From NCBI GenBank assembly GCA_018894105.1, contig CM032129.1, positions 15,316,968 to 15,380,967 on the forward strand: a stretch of DNA of 64,000 nucleotides. Direction: 5' to 3'. Numbering within the stretch: the stretch's first letter is position 1; every line of letters begins with the position of its first letter. The position numbers and the translations under genes are program-made. Source of the stretch: Jacaranda mimosifolia. Taxonomy: Eukaryota > Streptophyta > Magnoliopsida > Lamiales > Bignoniaceae. The notes under the pieces were generated by a model. That model was not told the origin of the DNA, ran no database searches, and was given only the letters and a program-made list of their open reading frames with translations. Below are positions 11,270 to 20,662 of this stretch, piece after piece.

Positions 11270-11816
11270 TGCTTCCCTTTGGATAAAGATAGCTAACCTG
11301 CAAGAGTTTGATGGCATTACGGATCCCTAGAAGCACCTAGATAATTTCTTGGCAAGGATGGAGCTTTACAACCTAATTGAAGCAGCATATTGCAAGTTGT
11401 TCCACACAACACTCAATTAGCGTGCCTTGATATGGTTCAACCAAGTGCCAGCTGGATTTATCACAGTATGGGACTTATTAGCATAGTTTTATCTCCAGAA
11501 CTTCTCCATCAACTATAGATACCCATATCTGTTTACCATCAAGTAGAAAGATGGAGAGTCCGTAAGGACTTACCCAACCATTTTGTCTAAGTAATGCATG
11601 AGATCCTTCACATTAATTAAGAGCTTCTGCTCAACATCATCCAATAGAATCTAAAGCACCCGAAGCTCTGAGAATCTATTACTAAAAAACCCTTTGGAAC
11701 TGTGGAAGAGCTCTTGATGTGCACGGAGAAATACATTAAAATTGAGGAAGTCATGTCCTCTCTAGATGCTAGCAAGTGTAAAGTGAGGCAAAATGCATTT
11801 TATCCCCTGTAAAGAG
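11270..11816 (+). pseudogene. Decayed Tat gag
   Basis: Readable pieces include FDGITDP followed after a stop by KHLDNFLARMELYNL, ALIWFNQVPAGFITVWDLLA, and CTEKYIKIEE. These parallel the gag at 9.7-10.5 kb, whose counterparts are ENSDPQEHLTSFEHVMQLYE and VAEKYVHEEE. At least five stops interrupt about 540 bp. The frame is then cut by the TIR element at 11817. Upstream, 10796-11269 is leader or gag N-terminal sequence with no open frame. Confidence 0.7.
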
Positions 11817-12855
11817 CCTAATGGGCTGAAACCCCCTGTATTTTTCTAATTGGCATATACCCCATTGTATTTCTAAAAAAATTGCACACTCTCCCCAATT
11901 CATTTAAACGATTTTTAGATTTATCAAATAACTATGTTATTCTCCTTTATATCTGAAAGGTAAAGCTTTTTTTTTTTTTTCTTGACCCAATTGACTATTC
12001 TAAAGTGGTTCTCTCAACACGATGAAAAACAATAACCTTCAATTTTCCCTAAATTTGAGCCCTTTTCTCCTTAACTTTTGCACATTTGATGATTTTAGGG
12101 TATTGCATTCATAAGCAAAGTATTTGTCCAATTATTTTTGCATATTCAAACAAGTAAATGCTAAACCCAACTTGATCGTCAAGGTAATACTGTTCATCCC
12201 ATTTTATACTACATATTTTATTTTATTTTTAATATATGTTTTCATTGTTGTTTCTAATTATATTAGTTTAAATAATTATTGTTTTATTTTTAAAATCGCT
12301 TTTTCATTGTTGTTTATAATTGGATTTTTAGGTTTGTTTACCTCAAATATTTGCATTTCTGATTTCCCATTTGAGTAACTGAAAAGGAAAAACAAAGTTT
12401 TAATCCCTTGTTCAATTTTTGCTGAGCTACAACTTTTGATCATCTTAATGCATTCTTACTAGGCCCAAAAATAGAACTCAAAAATTTACCATCTGTCCCA
12501 AAAATCAAAGCAAAAAATAAAATCCAACACATTTTACCAACAATCATTCCTTGAGAAAAAGTGGGAATGCTACACACTAGTTGTGGGATATGTAAATTAA
12601 AACGAAAAAGATGGGTAAGGCTCATAATTAATACGAAAAAGATGAAACAGGGAGAAAAAATAGGATTGCTACAGACTATTATGTGTTTTTTGATTTTTGC
12701 TTTGCTTTGTTTTGAAATTCAATGTACAAATTGTTAAACCTGTTCTAATTTGTTTGTAGATTAATGGAGTCAAATTTCTTTGAAATATGGGTTGATGGGA
12801 GGTTTGCAAGAATAGGACATGATATCCAATACAGGGAGTTTTCAGCCCATTATGT
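11817..12855. mobile_element. Nonautonomous TIR DNA transposon nested in the Tat gag
   Basis: The left end TAATGGGCTGAAACCCCC and the right end, read on the other strand, TAATGGGCTGAAAACTCC, form inverted repeats followed on both sides by CTGTATT. The gag remnant stops at the left end and resumes right of the right end. The terminal TA could be a TA target duplication, as in Tc1/mariner, but inverted ends make this uninformative. A short frame near 12764 begins MESNFFEIWVDGRF and may be a residue of a transposase gene; not recognised with confidence. The 1.04-kb interior is otherwise AT-rich. Confidence 0.65.
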
Positions 12856-12879
12856 GTGATGAAGGAAGCAATAACAACA

Positions 12880-14044
12880 ATAAGAAAGTAGACAGATCAT
12901 GGGCGCAATCCGCTCCAGGCTTTGGCTGCCTACAAACCACTTATTGCCTCTAAAATGGAGATTCTGACCATGGCATTGTAGCATAGCCTCATCCAGCACC
13001 CTCCTCAGGAGACAATGGGGAACTCAAAGAAGAAATTATTCTATAAGTGATGCTACTTCCACCGCAACAATAGACACACCACTGAGGATTATAGACATTT
13101 GAAGGATTTGAAGGACGATATTGGGAGGTTGATTTAGAGAGGACACCACAAAGAATATGTGGTGTGGAAGCCAAGTAACCTTAAAAGGAGTCCAGCTCCT
13201 GGAGGACGTGAGGACCGCCAGCAATAGCCTAATGAATGATCGAAGCCTAAGGACAAGCAACATCAACGTGACTTGGAGAACCTCTCTATAGACGGCATTA
13301 TCTCAGTAATTTTAGGAATTCTAGCTAGCAGGAATGTGAGGAAAACGCTAGTGCAAGGAACAACGTACATATAAACTCATGTAGTTGCTCCATACTAGGA
13401 GTTTTTGAAGTACATCCCCTGATGCACAGCATTACCTTTGAAGAAGAAGACATGGAGTCTGGACGATAAGAACACAGTAATTCACTATTGATTTCCACAT
13501 CTCTTGCCAACTTTTGGGTTAAGAAAATACTAGTGAACAACAAAAGCTCAGTTGATCTCTAGTTTTGTGATGCATTCCTCTAGCTAGGAGTGGACAATGC
13601 CCAACTATAGAAGAACAACACCTTTCTAGTAAGGTCACAAGCAACACTGTAGAAATGTTAGGAGAAGTGTTGTTGCCTCTTTCTTTGGGTGCATATCCTA
13701 GGTGAGTGACAAAGATCGTGAAGTTTCTAATGGTCAAGACCCCATCAGGTTACAACACCATCTTGGAAAGACCTACTTTAAGTTTGTTCTAAGCAAGGGT
13801 ATCAATATATCATATGAAGTTAAGGTTCCCCACATCAAGTGGAACTGATGAAGCTATTAGCAATCAGTGTGAAGTCAAAGAGTGCTATGCTAATACTTTA
13901 AAGTACATCAAAGTTCTTGCTCCAATGACTAATCAAACAAAAGAGCTACACGACAACAAGAAGAATGACAAAGGTAAAGACATGCTTCAAGTTACTGATG
14001 TTGTGGAGATGTTCGTGCCAGTAACCACGGCCCAGCCTACTTGA
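12880..14044 (+). pseudogene. Decayed Tat zinc-knuckle region and protease
   Basis: CYFHRNNRHTTEDYRHLKD (about 13055-13110) matches the CTFHRDKGHDTENCRHLRD of the minus-strand element. Further on VNNKSSVDL (about 13530) is the protease active site with Asp changed to Asn. SGYNTILERPTLS (about 13745) and YHMKLRFPTSSGT (from 13808) are the downstream landmarks, and the last open part runs to 14044. Several stops and the lost catalytic Asp show it is dead. Confidence 0.72.
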
Positions 14045-14319
14045 ACATGCCACTTTTAGTGCCCTCTCATTTTTTTCACTTTCCTTAGTAAAGGTTGATG
14101 GAGTAGTTAAGATTTACTATCCCCTTTACTTTGAAGTATAGATTTCTCCCAAGTAGAAGTTGTGTTTTTAGAATTGAATAAAGCCATCCCACATGGGGAC
14201 GACATTCTCATATTGCTTTTGATTACTAAAAAGATCATGCCTTCTTTACATTATTGTCTCTTATTGTCAAATGGTTAATTGATGCCATGCGCAGTGAAGC
14301 TCTCCAGAGTACACTCATC

Positions 14320-14990
14320 TTCTTTTAGCATAAACCCACTACAATTTCGGAAGTACATGATAGATGCGCATAAGCCCACTATAAATCCTCTCTAGAGATT
14401 TGTAGCAGCACCCTTGATTCTTTTAGCATAAACCCACTATATGATCCCTCTAGAAGATACGTGATAGCTGTGTGTAAGCCCATCATAAATCCTCCTTGAA
14501 GTCACCCTCGAAGGTATGTGGCAACACCTTTATTCTTTTGGCATAAACCCACTATATGGACTCCCTAGGGGTACGTGGTAGCAGTGCATAAGCCCATCGT
14601 AAATCCTCCCTAACACCACTCACGAACGTAAATGGCAACACTTTCTTTATAAATAGCTTTGGCGTAAACCCACTAAATGATCCTCCTAAAGTTATGTGGT
14701 AGCCTCATATGAGTCTGTTGTAAATCCTCTCTGGCTCCACACTTGGAGATAAGTAGCGACACTTTGACACCTTTGAAAAATTACACCAACATTCAAATTG
14801 GCATAACCTATTATATGGTTCCTCTAGGAATACATGGCTACTACGCATAAGCCCACTGCACACCCTTCCCAGAGGCAAGTAGCTACATCCTAATAATGTT
14901 TTATGAATTAATGCAATACTTAAATTAATTTCGTATAAGTCCACTATAAGGTCGAGGTACATGGCTGCAACCTTGAAATCAACTGTCGAA
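14320..14990 (+). repeat. Degenerate minisatellite, ~110-bp dimeric unit
   Basis: The phrases GCATAAACCCACTATA and GCATAAGCCCATCATAAATC alternate, with copies near 14329, 14367, 14423, 14473, 14541, 14587, 14661, 14801, 14848 and 14930. Each is followed by a TCCTCC...GTACGTGGTAGCA-like tail. Two half-units of about 46-60 bp make a unit of about 110-125 bp, in roughly six copies with heavy divergence. It lies in the spacer of the Tat remnant. 14045-14319 has no gene. Confidence 0.75.
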
Positions 14991-15039
14991 CCCCTCAAGG
15001 AGCATAAGACCTACATGCCATAGCTCCTCATAATGACTA

Positions 15040-15360
15040 ATAGTTGGCGATAAGACCTTTTGAGCAAGGCTTGCACTTAAATGTCATCAATAACACTTAG
15101 CATCAGCAACAAGACCTCATGAATGAAGCTTGTCACAAAACTTGATTATGGTGTGAAGACATCTCGAATAAGGCTCAGTGCTGGACACCGTCATACCACT
15201 CAATTTTCATGATAAGACCTCACCAGTGAAGCTCCCAACTAAATTAAGACCAAATGATTACATATTATATAAGACCTTATTAGTAAGGCACCCAATTGAT
15301 TTGAATTTAGTTAATTGATTAATGTGAAGAGATCTCTTTATTGGGGCTCATAGTATGCTC
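15040..15360 (+). repeat. Second degenerate minisatellite, AAGACCTC...AAGGCTC
   Basis: The phrase GATAAGACCTC, then 8-10 bases, then AAGGCTC or AAGCTC recurs near 15051, 15110, 15155, 15211, 15271 and 15330, about 45-60 bp apart. It is a different motif from the array just upstream. Together they fill most of the spacer of the Tat remnant. 15361-15744 shows no gene. Confidence 0.65.
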
Positions 15361-15749
15361 ACACGCCCTTGCGCTCGACTTGGTGAAACGCCTTCGAGGG
15401 GACTTACGATGAAATTCAATAAGGAAAGGCTCAATGCGTTGCTCAAGCATCTTTTCCACACAGTAATCACACAATAATAATATGATAACACTTAACAGTC
15501 ATGCATTTAACTACGTGTACCTATAACAATGAAGAAACAAAAAACATCCATAAGCAAAAAAGGAGTAAAATATTCATAACATCAAAAGATATTGAAAGAC
15601 ATGTGGTCAACACTTGCCCTCATAAAAAAACAAAAACAAAACTAAAAAACAGCCAAGAACTATTTATGTTGAAAGAAAATGCTAAATAGTTCTAAACATA
15701 AGAAAAAACAGAAGCACTTATCTACTACTATTAATATAGAACACCTAAC

Positions 15750-16000
15750 TACTCCTGCGAAGATGCGTCAACAGGACCCTCTACTATGGCATCTACGCTA
15801 GTCTTTAGTGTTCCTCCAAACTCTCTAATAGGAAGATTAATTGTGATGGTGGGATCTAACATCAATAAGTTCTCAGTCTCACTCAATATGCAACGATAGC
15901 CTTAAAGTTATAACCCCAAATGGCCTACTCGTAGTCACTATCGCCTCTATCTTAATTGCCTGGAAGAATTCATCAAAACTCTTGAATTCTTTAACCACAT
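15750..16000 (-). pseudogene. Possible tail of the antisense gene of the Tat remnant
   Basis: On the minus strand a frame reads ENVVKEFKSFDEFFQAI and, near the low-coordinate end, DAIVEGPVDASSQE before a stop. The acidic end and the position (opposite strand, beyond the spacer repeats) fit the C-terminus of a Tat antisense gene, as at 4.3-4.6 kb. The match is by layout and composition, not clear identity, so it may be chance. Confidence 0.3.
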
Positions 16001-16029
16001 TCTCACGAGTAGTATTGATAAACGTCTTC

Positions 16030-17084
16030 TCAGTAGAAGACTTTCAAAATTTCTATCTAGAAATTTCTCCAAGCTTACATAAGCTCTTCTCTAGATTGGG
16101 TTTTAGCAATCCAAATTCGATTATAGTCTTTTCACTTATAGCTCTAATAATTGTTTTGTTGCTCTACTTGTATATGTAGATGATATCATCTTAACAAGTC
16201 TTTCTCAGTCTCTGATCAACAAGCTCAAATACTCTATACAACAGCAGTTTAAACTCAAGGACCTAGGGCGCCTCAAATATTTTCTTGGGCTTGAGATTGC
16301 CCATTCCACGTCCGGCATTATTCAATCTCAGAGGCACTGCACACTCCAACTTCTTAAGGATACTGGATTTCTTGTAGCAAAACCAGCATTCACTCCACTT
16401 GATCCTAATGTCTCTCTCAACACTACAGATGGCACACTAAGCCCAAATCCTTCACTATACAGAGCCCTAATCGGAAGACTTATCAACCTTACATTATCCA
16501 GGTTAGATATCACATTTTCAGTCCACCGCTTGAGTTAGTTCCTTGCACAACCTTGTACTACTCATCTTCAGGCTACCCACTACCTTCTTCGGTACATCAA
16601 AGGAACCCCCGGTCAAGGACTTTTATTCTCTTCCCAATCCCAGTTGCAATTGAATTCCTTTTTAGATACAAATTGGGGAGCTTGCAAAGACACCAGATGT
16701 TCAACCACATGCTTTTATGTTTTCTTAGGCCAATCTCTCATATCTTGGAAGTCTAAGAAACAAACCACCATATCTAGATCCTCAGCTGAAGTCGAGTATC
16801 GAGCTCTAGTCACCACAGCCTATGAAGTCACTTGGTTACACCAACTCGTGAAAGATTTTCAAATCACCACCACCAGGCCAGCTCTTTTCGTCTGTGATAA
16901 TCAGGCCGCAATACATATGACATCTAATCCAACATTCCATGAGAGAACTAAGCATATAGAAATCGATTGTCACTTTGTACGAGATAAAGTAACAGTCAGA
17001 ACACTCAAATTCATGTCGATCCGTTCTGAACACCAACTCGCTGATATTTTCACCAAGATACTTCCATTAGCCTCTCTTCAATAA
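16030..17084 (+). pseudogene. Copia reverse transcriptase and RNase H
   Basis: RT reads LHKLFSRLGFSNPNS, then after a one-base shift near 16120 VALLVYVDDIILTS (catalytic YVDD), LKDLGRLKYFLGLEIA and LSRLDITFSVHRLS, ending at a stop near 16537. RNase H follows from 16644: SFLDTNWGACKDTR, SWKSKKQTTISRSSAEVEYR, FVCDNQAAIHMTSNPTFHER and HQLADIFTKILP, ending at 17084. The first half of RT, integrase, protease and gag are absent. The RNase H frame alone is open over 146 codons. Confidence 0.88.
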
Positions 17085-17135
17085 TTTTGTCCAAGCTGGC
17101 CATCAAAGATCTTCTCCAGCCACCTTGAGGAGGGG

Positions 17136-17350
17136 TATCAGAGTCATAAATGTATTAGGGTTTTCATCCATAAAGTTTGTATTTAATTTATGTCTTTGCA
17201 TTAATTATTATTTCTAGTCAATTAATACTAGCAGTTAGTTAGCTTAGCTGTCAATTAGTTAGTGGCCATAACCGTATAGTTGTTAGCAATTGTCAACTCT
17301 ATAAATATGTAATCTTCCCTCAACATAGCTTTCTGCTCTAGACTTCCATT
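17136..17350 (+). repeat. 3' LTR of the copia fragment
   Basis: A purine tract GAGGAGGGG at 17127-17135 is followed by TATCAGAGTCATAAATG, which looks like a copia LTR start with TG changed to TA. A TATAAATATG motif near 17301 gives a promoter. The right end is uncertain; a plausible CA lies near 17348. Confidence 0.5.
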
Positions 17351-17611
17351 TTGTTTCATGCATGCTGCATTCATTCCCAGCTTTCCCTAATAATAAATCA
17401 CAAAGAAAAAGGATGATCTTGAGGGGTTGAAAATTAAATACCATCAAATCTCTATTCATCATTCTATTACTTCCTGTTGTTCTCTTTAAACTTTCTTTGA
17501 ATATCAGCAGTCTTGAGCACATGTTAGGTTGATGTTTTCAATAGATGGAAGTCTAGAACACACTAATTTGTTTCACTAGGTTTGTGGTTGAACCTAACAT
17601 GTAGTTTGAAT

Positions 17612-17939
17612 TAAGGGTGTAAACGAGCAGCGATGAGACTGAATCTAGCAGGCTCAAGCTCAGCTCGTCTATTAATTCAAGAGCTTGAGCTCACGCCGAG
17701 CTTGGTCGAGCCTAAACAGCCAATCTCAAGCTCGGCTTATTAGAATAGACGAAGGCTCGACAAGCCTTATCGAGCTTGACTTGATAAGACTCGTCATAGA
17801 GAAGCCAAAAAGCTCGATTATTTATGCTTGGATGAGCTCGAACTTGTATAGATTTAGATTAACTCAAGCTCACTTAGACTCAAAACAAAATTTATAATTA
17901 TAATTTTTTTAAATAATTTTGTTATATATTTTCCTAAAA

Positions 17940-17987
<48 letters not shown>

Positions 17988-18221
17988 ATAATAATAATAT
18001 AGGCCTAGGTTATAATTATATACGTGTGTAATATATAATAAAAAAGCTCATTTAGGCTCGCGAGCTTTTCGAGCCGAATATTATTGAGCTCGGCTCTACT
18101 CGTTTGACTGACGAGCTCAAACTCAACTCGGCTCGAGCTCGAAAAGATTGAGTCGAATACGAGCTTTCATTGAACCAAGCCCGAACTGTTTGCGAATCGT
18201 CTCATCTCATTTACACCCCTA
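17612..18221. mobile_element. hAT-type nonautonomous element (GCTCGAGC-rich family)
   Basis: The ends are TAAGGGTGTAAACGAG and, on the other strand, TAGGGGTGTAAATGAG. Both sides carry the same 8 bp GTTTGAAT (17604-17611 and 18222-18229), the target duplication length of hAT elements. The inside is full of GAGCTCG/GCTCGAG motifs and an ATT trinucleotide run (17939-17990). It has no transposase. The element at 61886-62314 is of a related kind. Confidence 0.88.
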
Positions 18222-18539
18222 GTTTGAATCTTTCATTGCATCTCTCGTTCTTATATTATGCGCATTTGAGTTGTTTATTTTGACTTGTGATTAATGATTC
18301 AAATTCCTTGATCACCAACTAGATTGAGACTAATAGCCTAAATAAACTTGGAAAGGAAAATCTAAAATTAGTTGTAGATAGATAACATATGTTACAATTT
18401 CATTTAGTTAGTTGAACATATTGATTCACATGTGAGATTGAAAAATACTTTGCATGTCTATGTGACAAATAAGAGTAAAGTGAGAGACAACATTTTGTAA
18501 ATATGTAATTATCTTGAATATATTAACTATTTTTTTATT
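18222..18539. other. Unassigned noncoding sequence
   Basis: No gene or clear repeat end was recognised. Together with 17351-17611 it may be the pre-insertion sequence around the hAT-type element, since the flanks join at GTTTGAAT. Confidence 0.5.
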
Positions 18540-19340
18540 TTTCAATCGTTTGGAAGGAACAAAAGAAAGATCTTGTTGTTTTTACAATAATTTCTGCATC
18601 TCTAGTGGACCTCTAAGTAGGATTCGAACCCAAATGAAGTTCTAACCATCTATCAAAAAAAAAAAGAATGAACCGATCTTATAAGATTTCCAAGAAATTG
18701 TTCGATTTCTTCCAAAAGTGGATGAGTTTCTCACATCCCGTGAATAGCTAAAACATTGAGGAATATCCGAAAAGGCATTTCGGGAATAAGTTTGATTCTA
18801 TCTCTATTCTTTCTATTTGAGGAAAGGAAAGGTGTCCCAAAGAATTGATCTTTCTTTTAGTTGTTGAATCTCTCTTTGATTCATCAGTGTGTGATATTCC
18901 GAATTCTCATTACTAAAGGAACCCGAATTATATCTAAATTGATCTAAAGATCCTTTCAGGTGGTTAGAATCTATTACTTGAAGAAATTGGATCTTGTGGA
19001 ATCATATTGAATATTTGATGATACGTTTCGTGCATTTCTAAAAAATCGATCATTGTTTACCAACCACAAGTTATCTAATCAAATCAAATTCTCACTAGAT
19101 ATGTTCCTGAAAAAATCCGATTCGTGCGGATTCTTCCCCCAACTAATGAAGAGATCTTGGCGAAATTACCACATATGAAATTGAGCACAATTTCACAAAG
19201 AAATAGCCTATTTGTTTCTCGAGAAGAGATGGGAAACATGCTTAATATCATTTGATTGAATAGTTGACCTGACCCTTTGTTGTTTGAAGAAACCCTTCGC
19301 TTCAATTGGTATTTTTTCACAAAAAGCAGATATGAGATAA
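18540..19340 (-). pseudogene. ycf2: Chloroplast ycf2 fragment in the nucleus (NUPT)
   Basis: Read on the minus strand from about 19320 downward the sequence follows the N-terminal third of plastid Ycf2: FSRNK-like SSRETNRLF, then [20 protein letters not shown] (about 18880), EIEQFLGNLI-like and HLGSNPT. Ycf2 is a large plastid protein tied to the import/AAA machinery. Small indels and stops break the frame, which chloroplast copies do not have, so this is a decayed transfer. The frame fragment at 19084-19320 is the best preserved part. Confidence 0.85.
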
Positions 19341-19389
19341 GAAATTCATTGTTTCACTAAGATTTTGAATAGTGATCCCTAATTTAAGT

Positions 19390-20129
19390 TAATTCTATTT
19401 CTACTTTTTCCAATATACATTGGTTACATTTTTTTACATATTTGTACCAGTAAATCGGTTTATATATGAGTGCTCTTAGACAAGGCTGTCTCAATAAAAT
19501 TGGTGGCCTATGGCAAAACATGAGACCTTTAATATATAATAAAAAATTAATTTTCTAATACACATATCTTTTTAGTATCATTTCGTATTTTATCGGAAAA
19601 AACTTCTTGTATAAAACATTATTATCTAACTTTTATTTTTTGACTTTTTTGAGATGCAAAATTATTAGTTATACTTTTATAATTAATTTTATCTAACTTT
19701 TTTTTTTCAAGTGATAGCATAGTTAGCCTATTTTATCTTTCTTTGAGACATTAACAAATTTTATCATTTTTAATTTTGAAAAACTTATTTTGAAAAGAGA
19801 AAAGTAAATTTAAGAAATAAAACCTTAATTTATAGTAAAAGAGAATTAACATTAATATTATTTAGTGATGAGTATTGAAACATAATGAATGTAATAGGGT
19901 TTTGATAAGTAAAAGAATAGGAATTGAAAGAATAATGGAGATTCAAGAAAATTAAAAGTAATAAAATTTAAATATATATTTCTAATTAATTATTTATTAT
20001 AAGTTTAACTACTAAGGCCACCAAATTAAAGGCCTTATACTTTTTTCTAGACCTAAATTATTTGAAAAAGAAAACATATATATGATGCTTTTAAACTAAA
20101 GACCTATCTTTTTAGGCCTATAATGTAAA

Positions 20130-20163
<34 letters not shown>

Positions 20164-20492
20164 ACTTTATATTTTTATTTTTGAGGCCTAAAATAAAGAA
20201 GAAAATATATATAGGAGGCCTCAAAATTTTGGAGGCCTAAGGCGGTCACCTTTCTTGGCTAAATGTAGAGCTATCCCTGCTCTTAGAGTAGTCAGTTTGG
20301 CACTGAATCTACACACCTATGACTTCGTTTCTCACAAAATTCGCACAATGGAAAATCTAAAATTTGAGACTTTCTACACCAAATATATTCTATTAAGCAA
20401 AGGATATTAGTGCTTGGATGATGGCTCAAGATCACCCTCATTAGAACCTTATATTCCCTAAGGAGGTTTTCACATAGAAATGCTCTTTAGTG
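19390..20492 (+). pseudogene. psbD: Chloroplast psbD 3' part (NUPT), split by a hAT-type element
   Basis: Left piece, about 19405-19480, reads like WLHFF...FVPV, and the right piece from 20280 reads [32 protein letters not shown] and HPH...LIFP, matching the photosystem II D2 protein C-terminus. The two pieces are contiguous in D2 once the 799-bp insertion and its 8-bp duplication are ignored. The end overlaps the start of psbC as in plastid genomes. Stops and frame shifts show it is not functional. Confidence 0.85.
19481..20279. mobile_element. hAT-type nonautonomous element inserted in the psbD NUPT
   Basis: The 8 bp CTCTTAGA stands on both sides (19473-19480 and 20280-20287). The ends are CAAGGCTGTCTC and, on the other strand, CAGGGATAGCTC, the CA(G)GG start typical of Ac-like hAT elements. 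The inside is AT-rich with GGCCT phrases and a TG run near 20142-20162. No transposase is present. The interrupted psbD sequence confirms the insertion independently. Confidence 0.9.
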
Positions 20493-20662
20493 AAACTTTA
20501 GCTGAACCAAGAACCATCGATTTTGCCTGATGGGTCGAAAAAGCCTGACTTATTAATTTATTTGGTAAAGTACTAGGAGCTCATGTAGCCCATACTGGAG
20601 TAATCGTATTCTGAGCTAGAGCAATGAACCTACTTAAAATGACTCATTTCGTACCAGATAAG
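20480..20662 (+). pseudogene. psbC: Chloroplast psbC 5' part (NUPT)
   Basis: From ATG at 20480 the frame reads LFSETLAEPRT, then LINLFGKVLGAHVAHTGVIVF and AMNLLKMTHFVPDK, matching the start of the CP43 protein. Three Trp codons TGG have become TGA, the pattern left by C-to-T decay of methylated nuclear DNA. Identity to psbC is lost near 20662. Confidence 0.88.

Larger units (their letters stand above)
10796..16020 (+). mobile_element. Second Tat-lineage remnant, internally deleted, + strand
   Basis: Gag (about 11270-11816) and zinc-knuckle/protease (about 12880-14044) sequences are readable on the + strand with many stops. RT, RNase H and integrase are missing. The spacer minisatellites at 14.32-15.36 kb and a probable minus-strand antisense-gene tail at 15.75-16.0 kb follow, in the order seen in the complete-layout element at 1.4-10.6 kb. 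This points to a large internal deletion. Much denser stops show it is older than its neighbour. Confidence 0.65.
16030..17350 (+). mobile_element. 3' part of a Ty1/copia retrotransposon
   Basis: RT and RNase H are followed by a polypurine tract and an LTR-like block, while everything 5' of mid-RT is missing. The left break is near 16030, inside or next to the Tat remnant tail. Reading frames are interrupted but well preserved, so this insertion or fragment is younger than the Tat remnant beside it. Confidence 0.85.

Noticed and set aside
18600..18640. Phrase AGGATTCGAACCCAAAT resembling a tRNA T arm
   Set aside because: It lies inside the ycf2 match and no acceptor or anticodon arms surround it.
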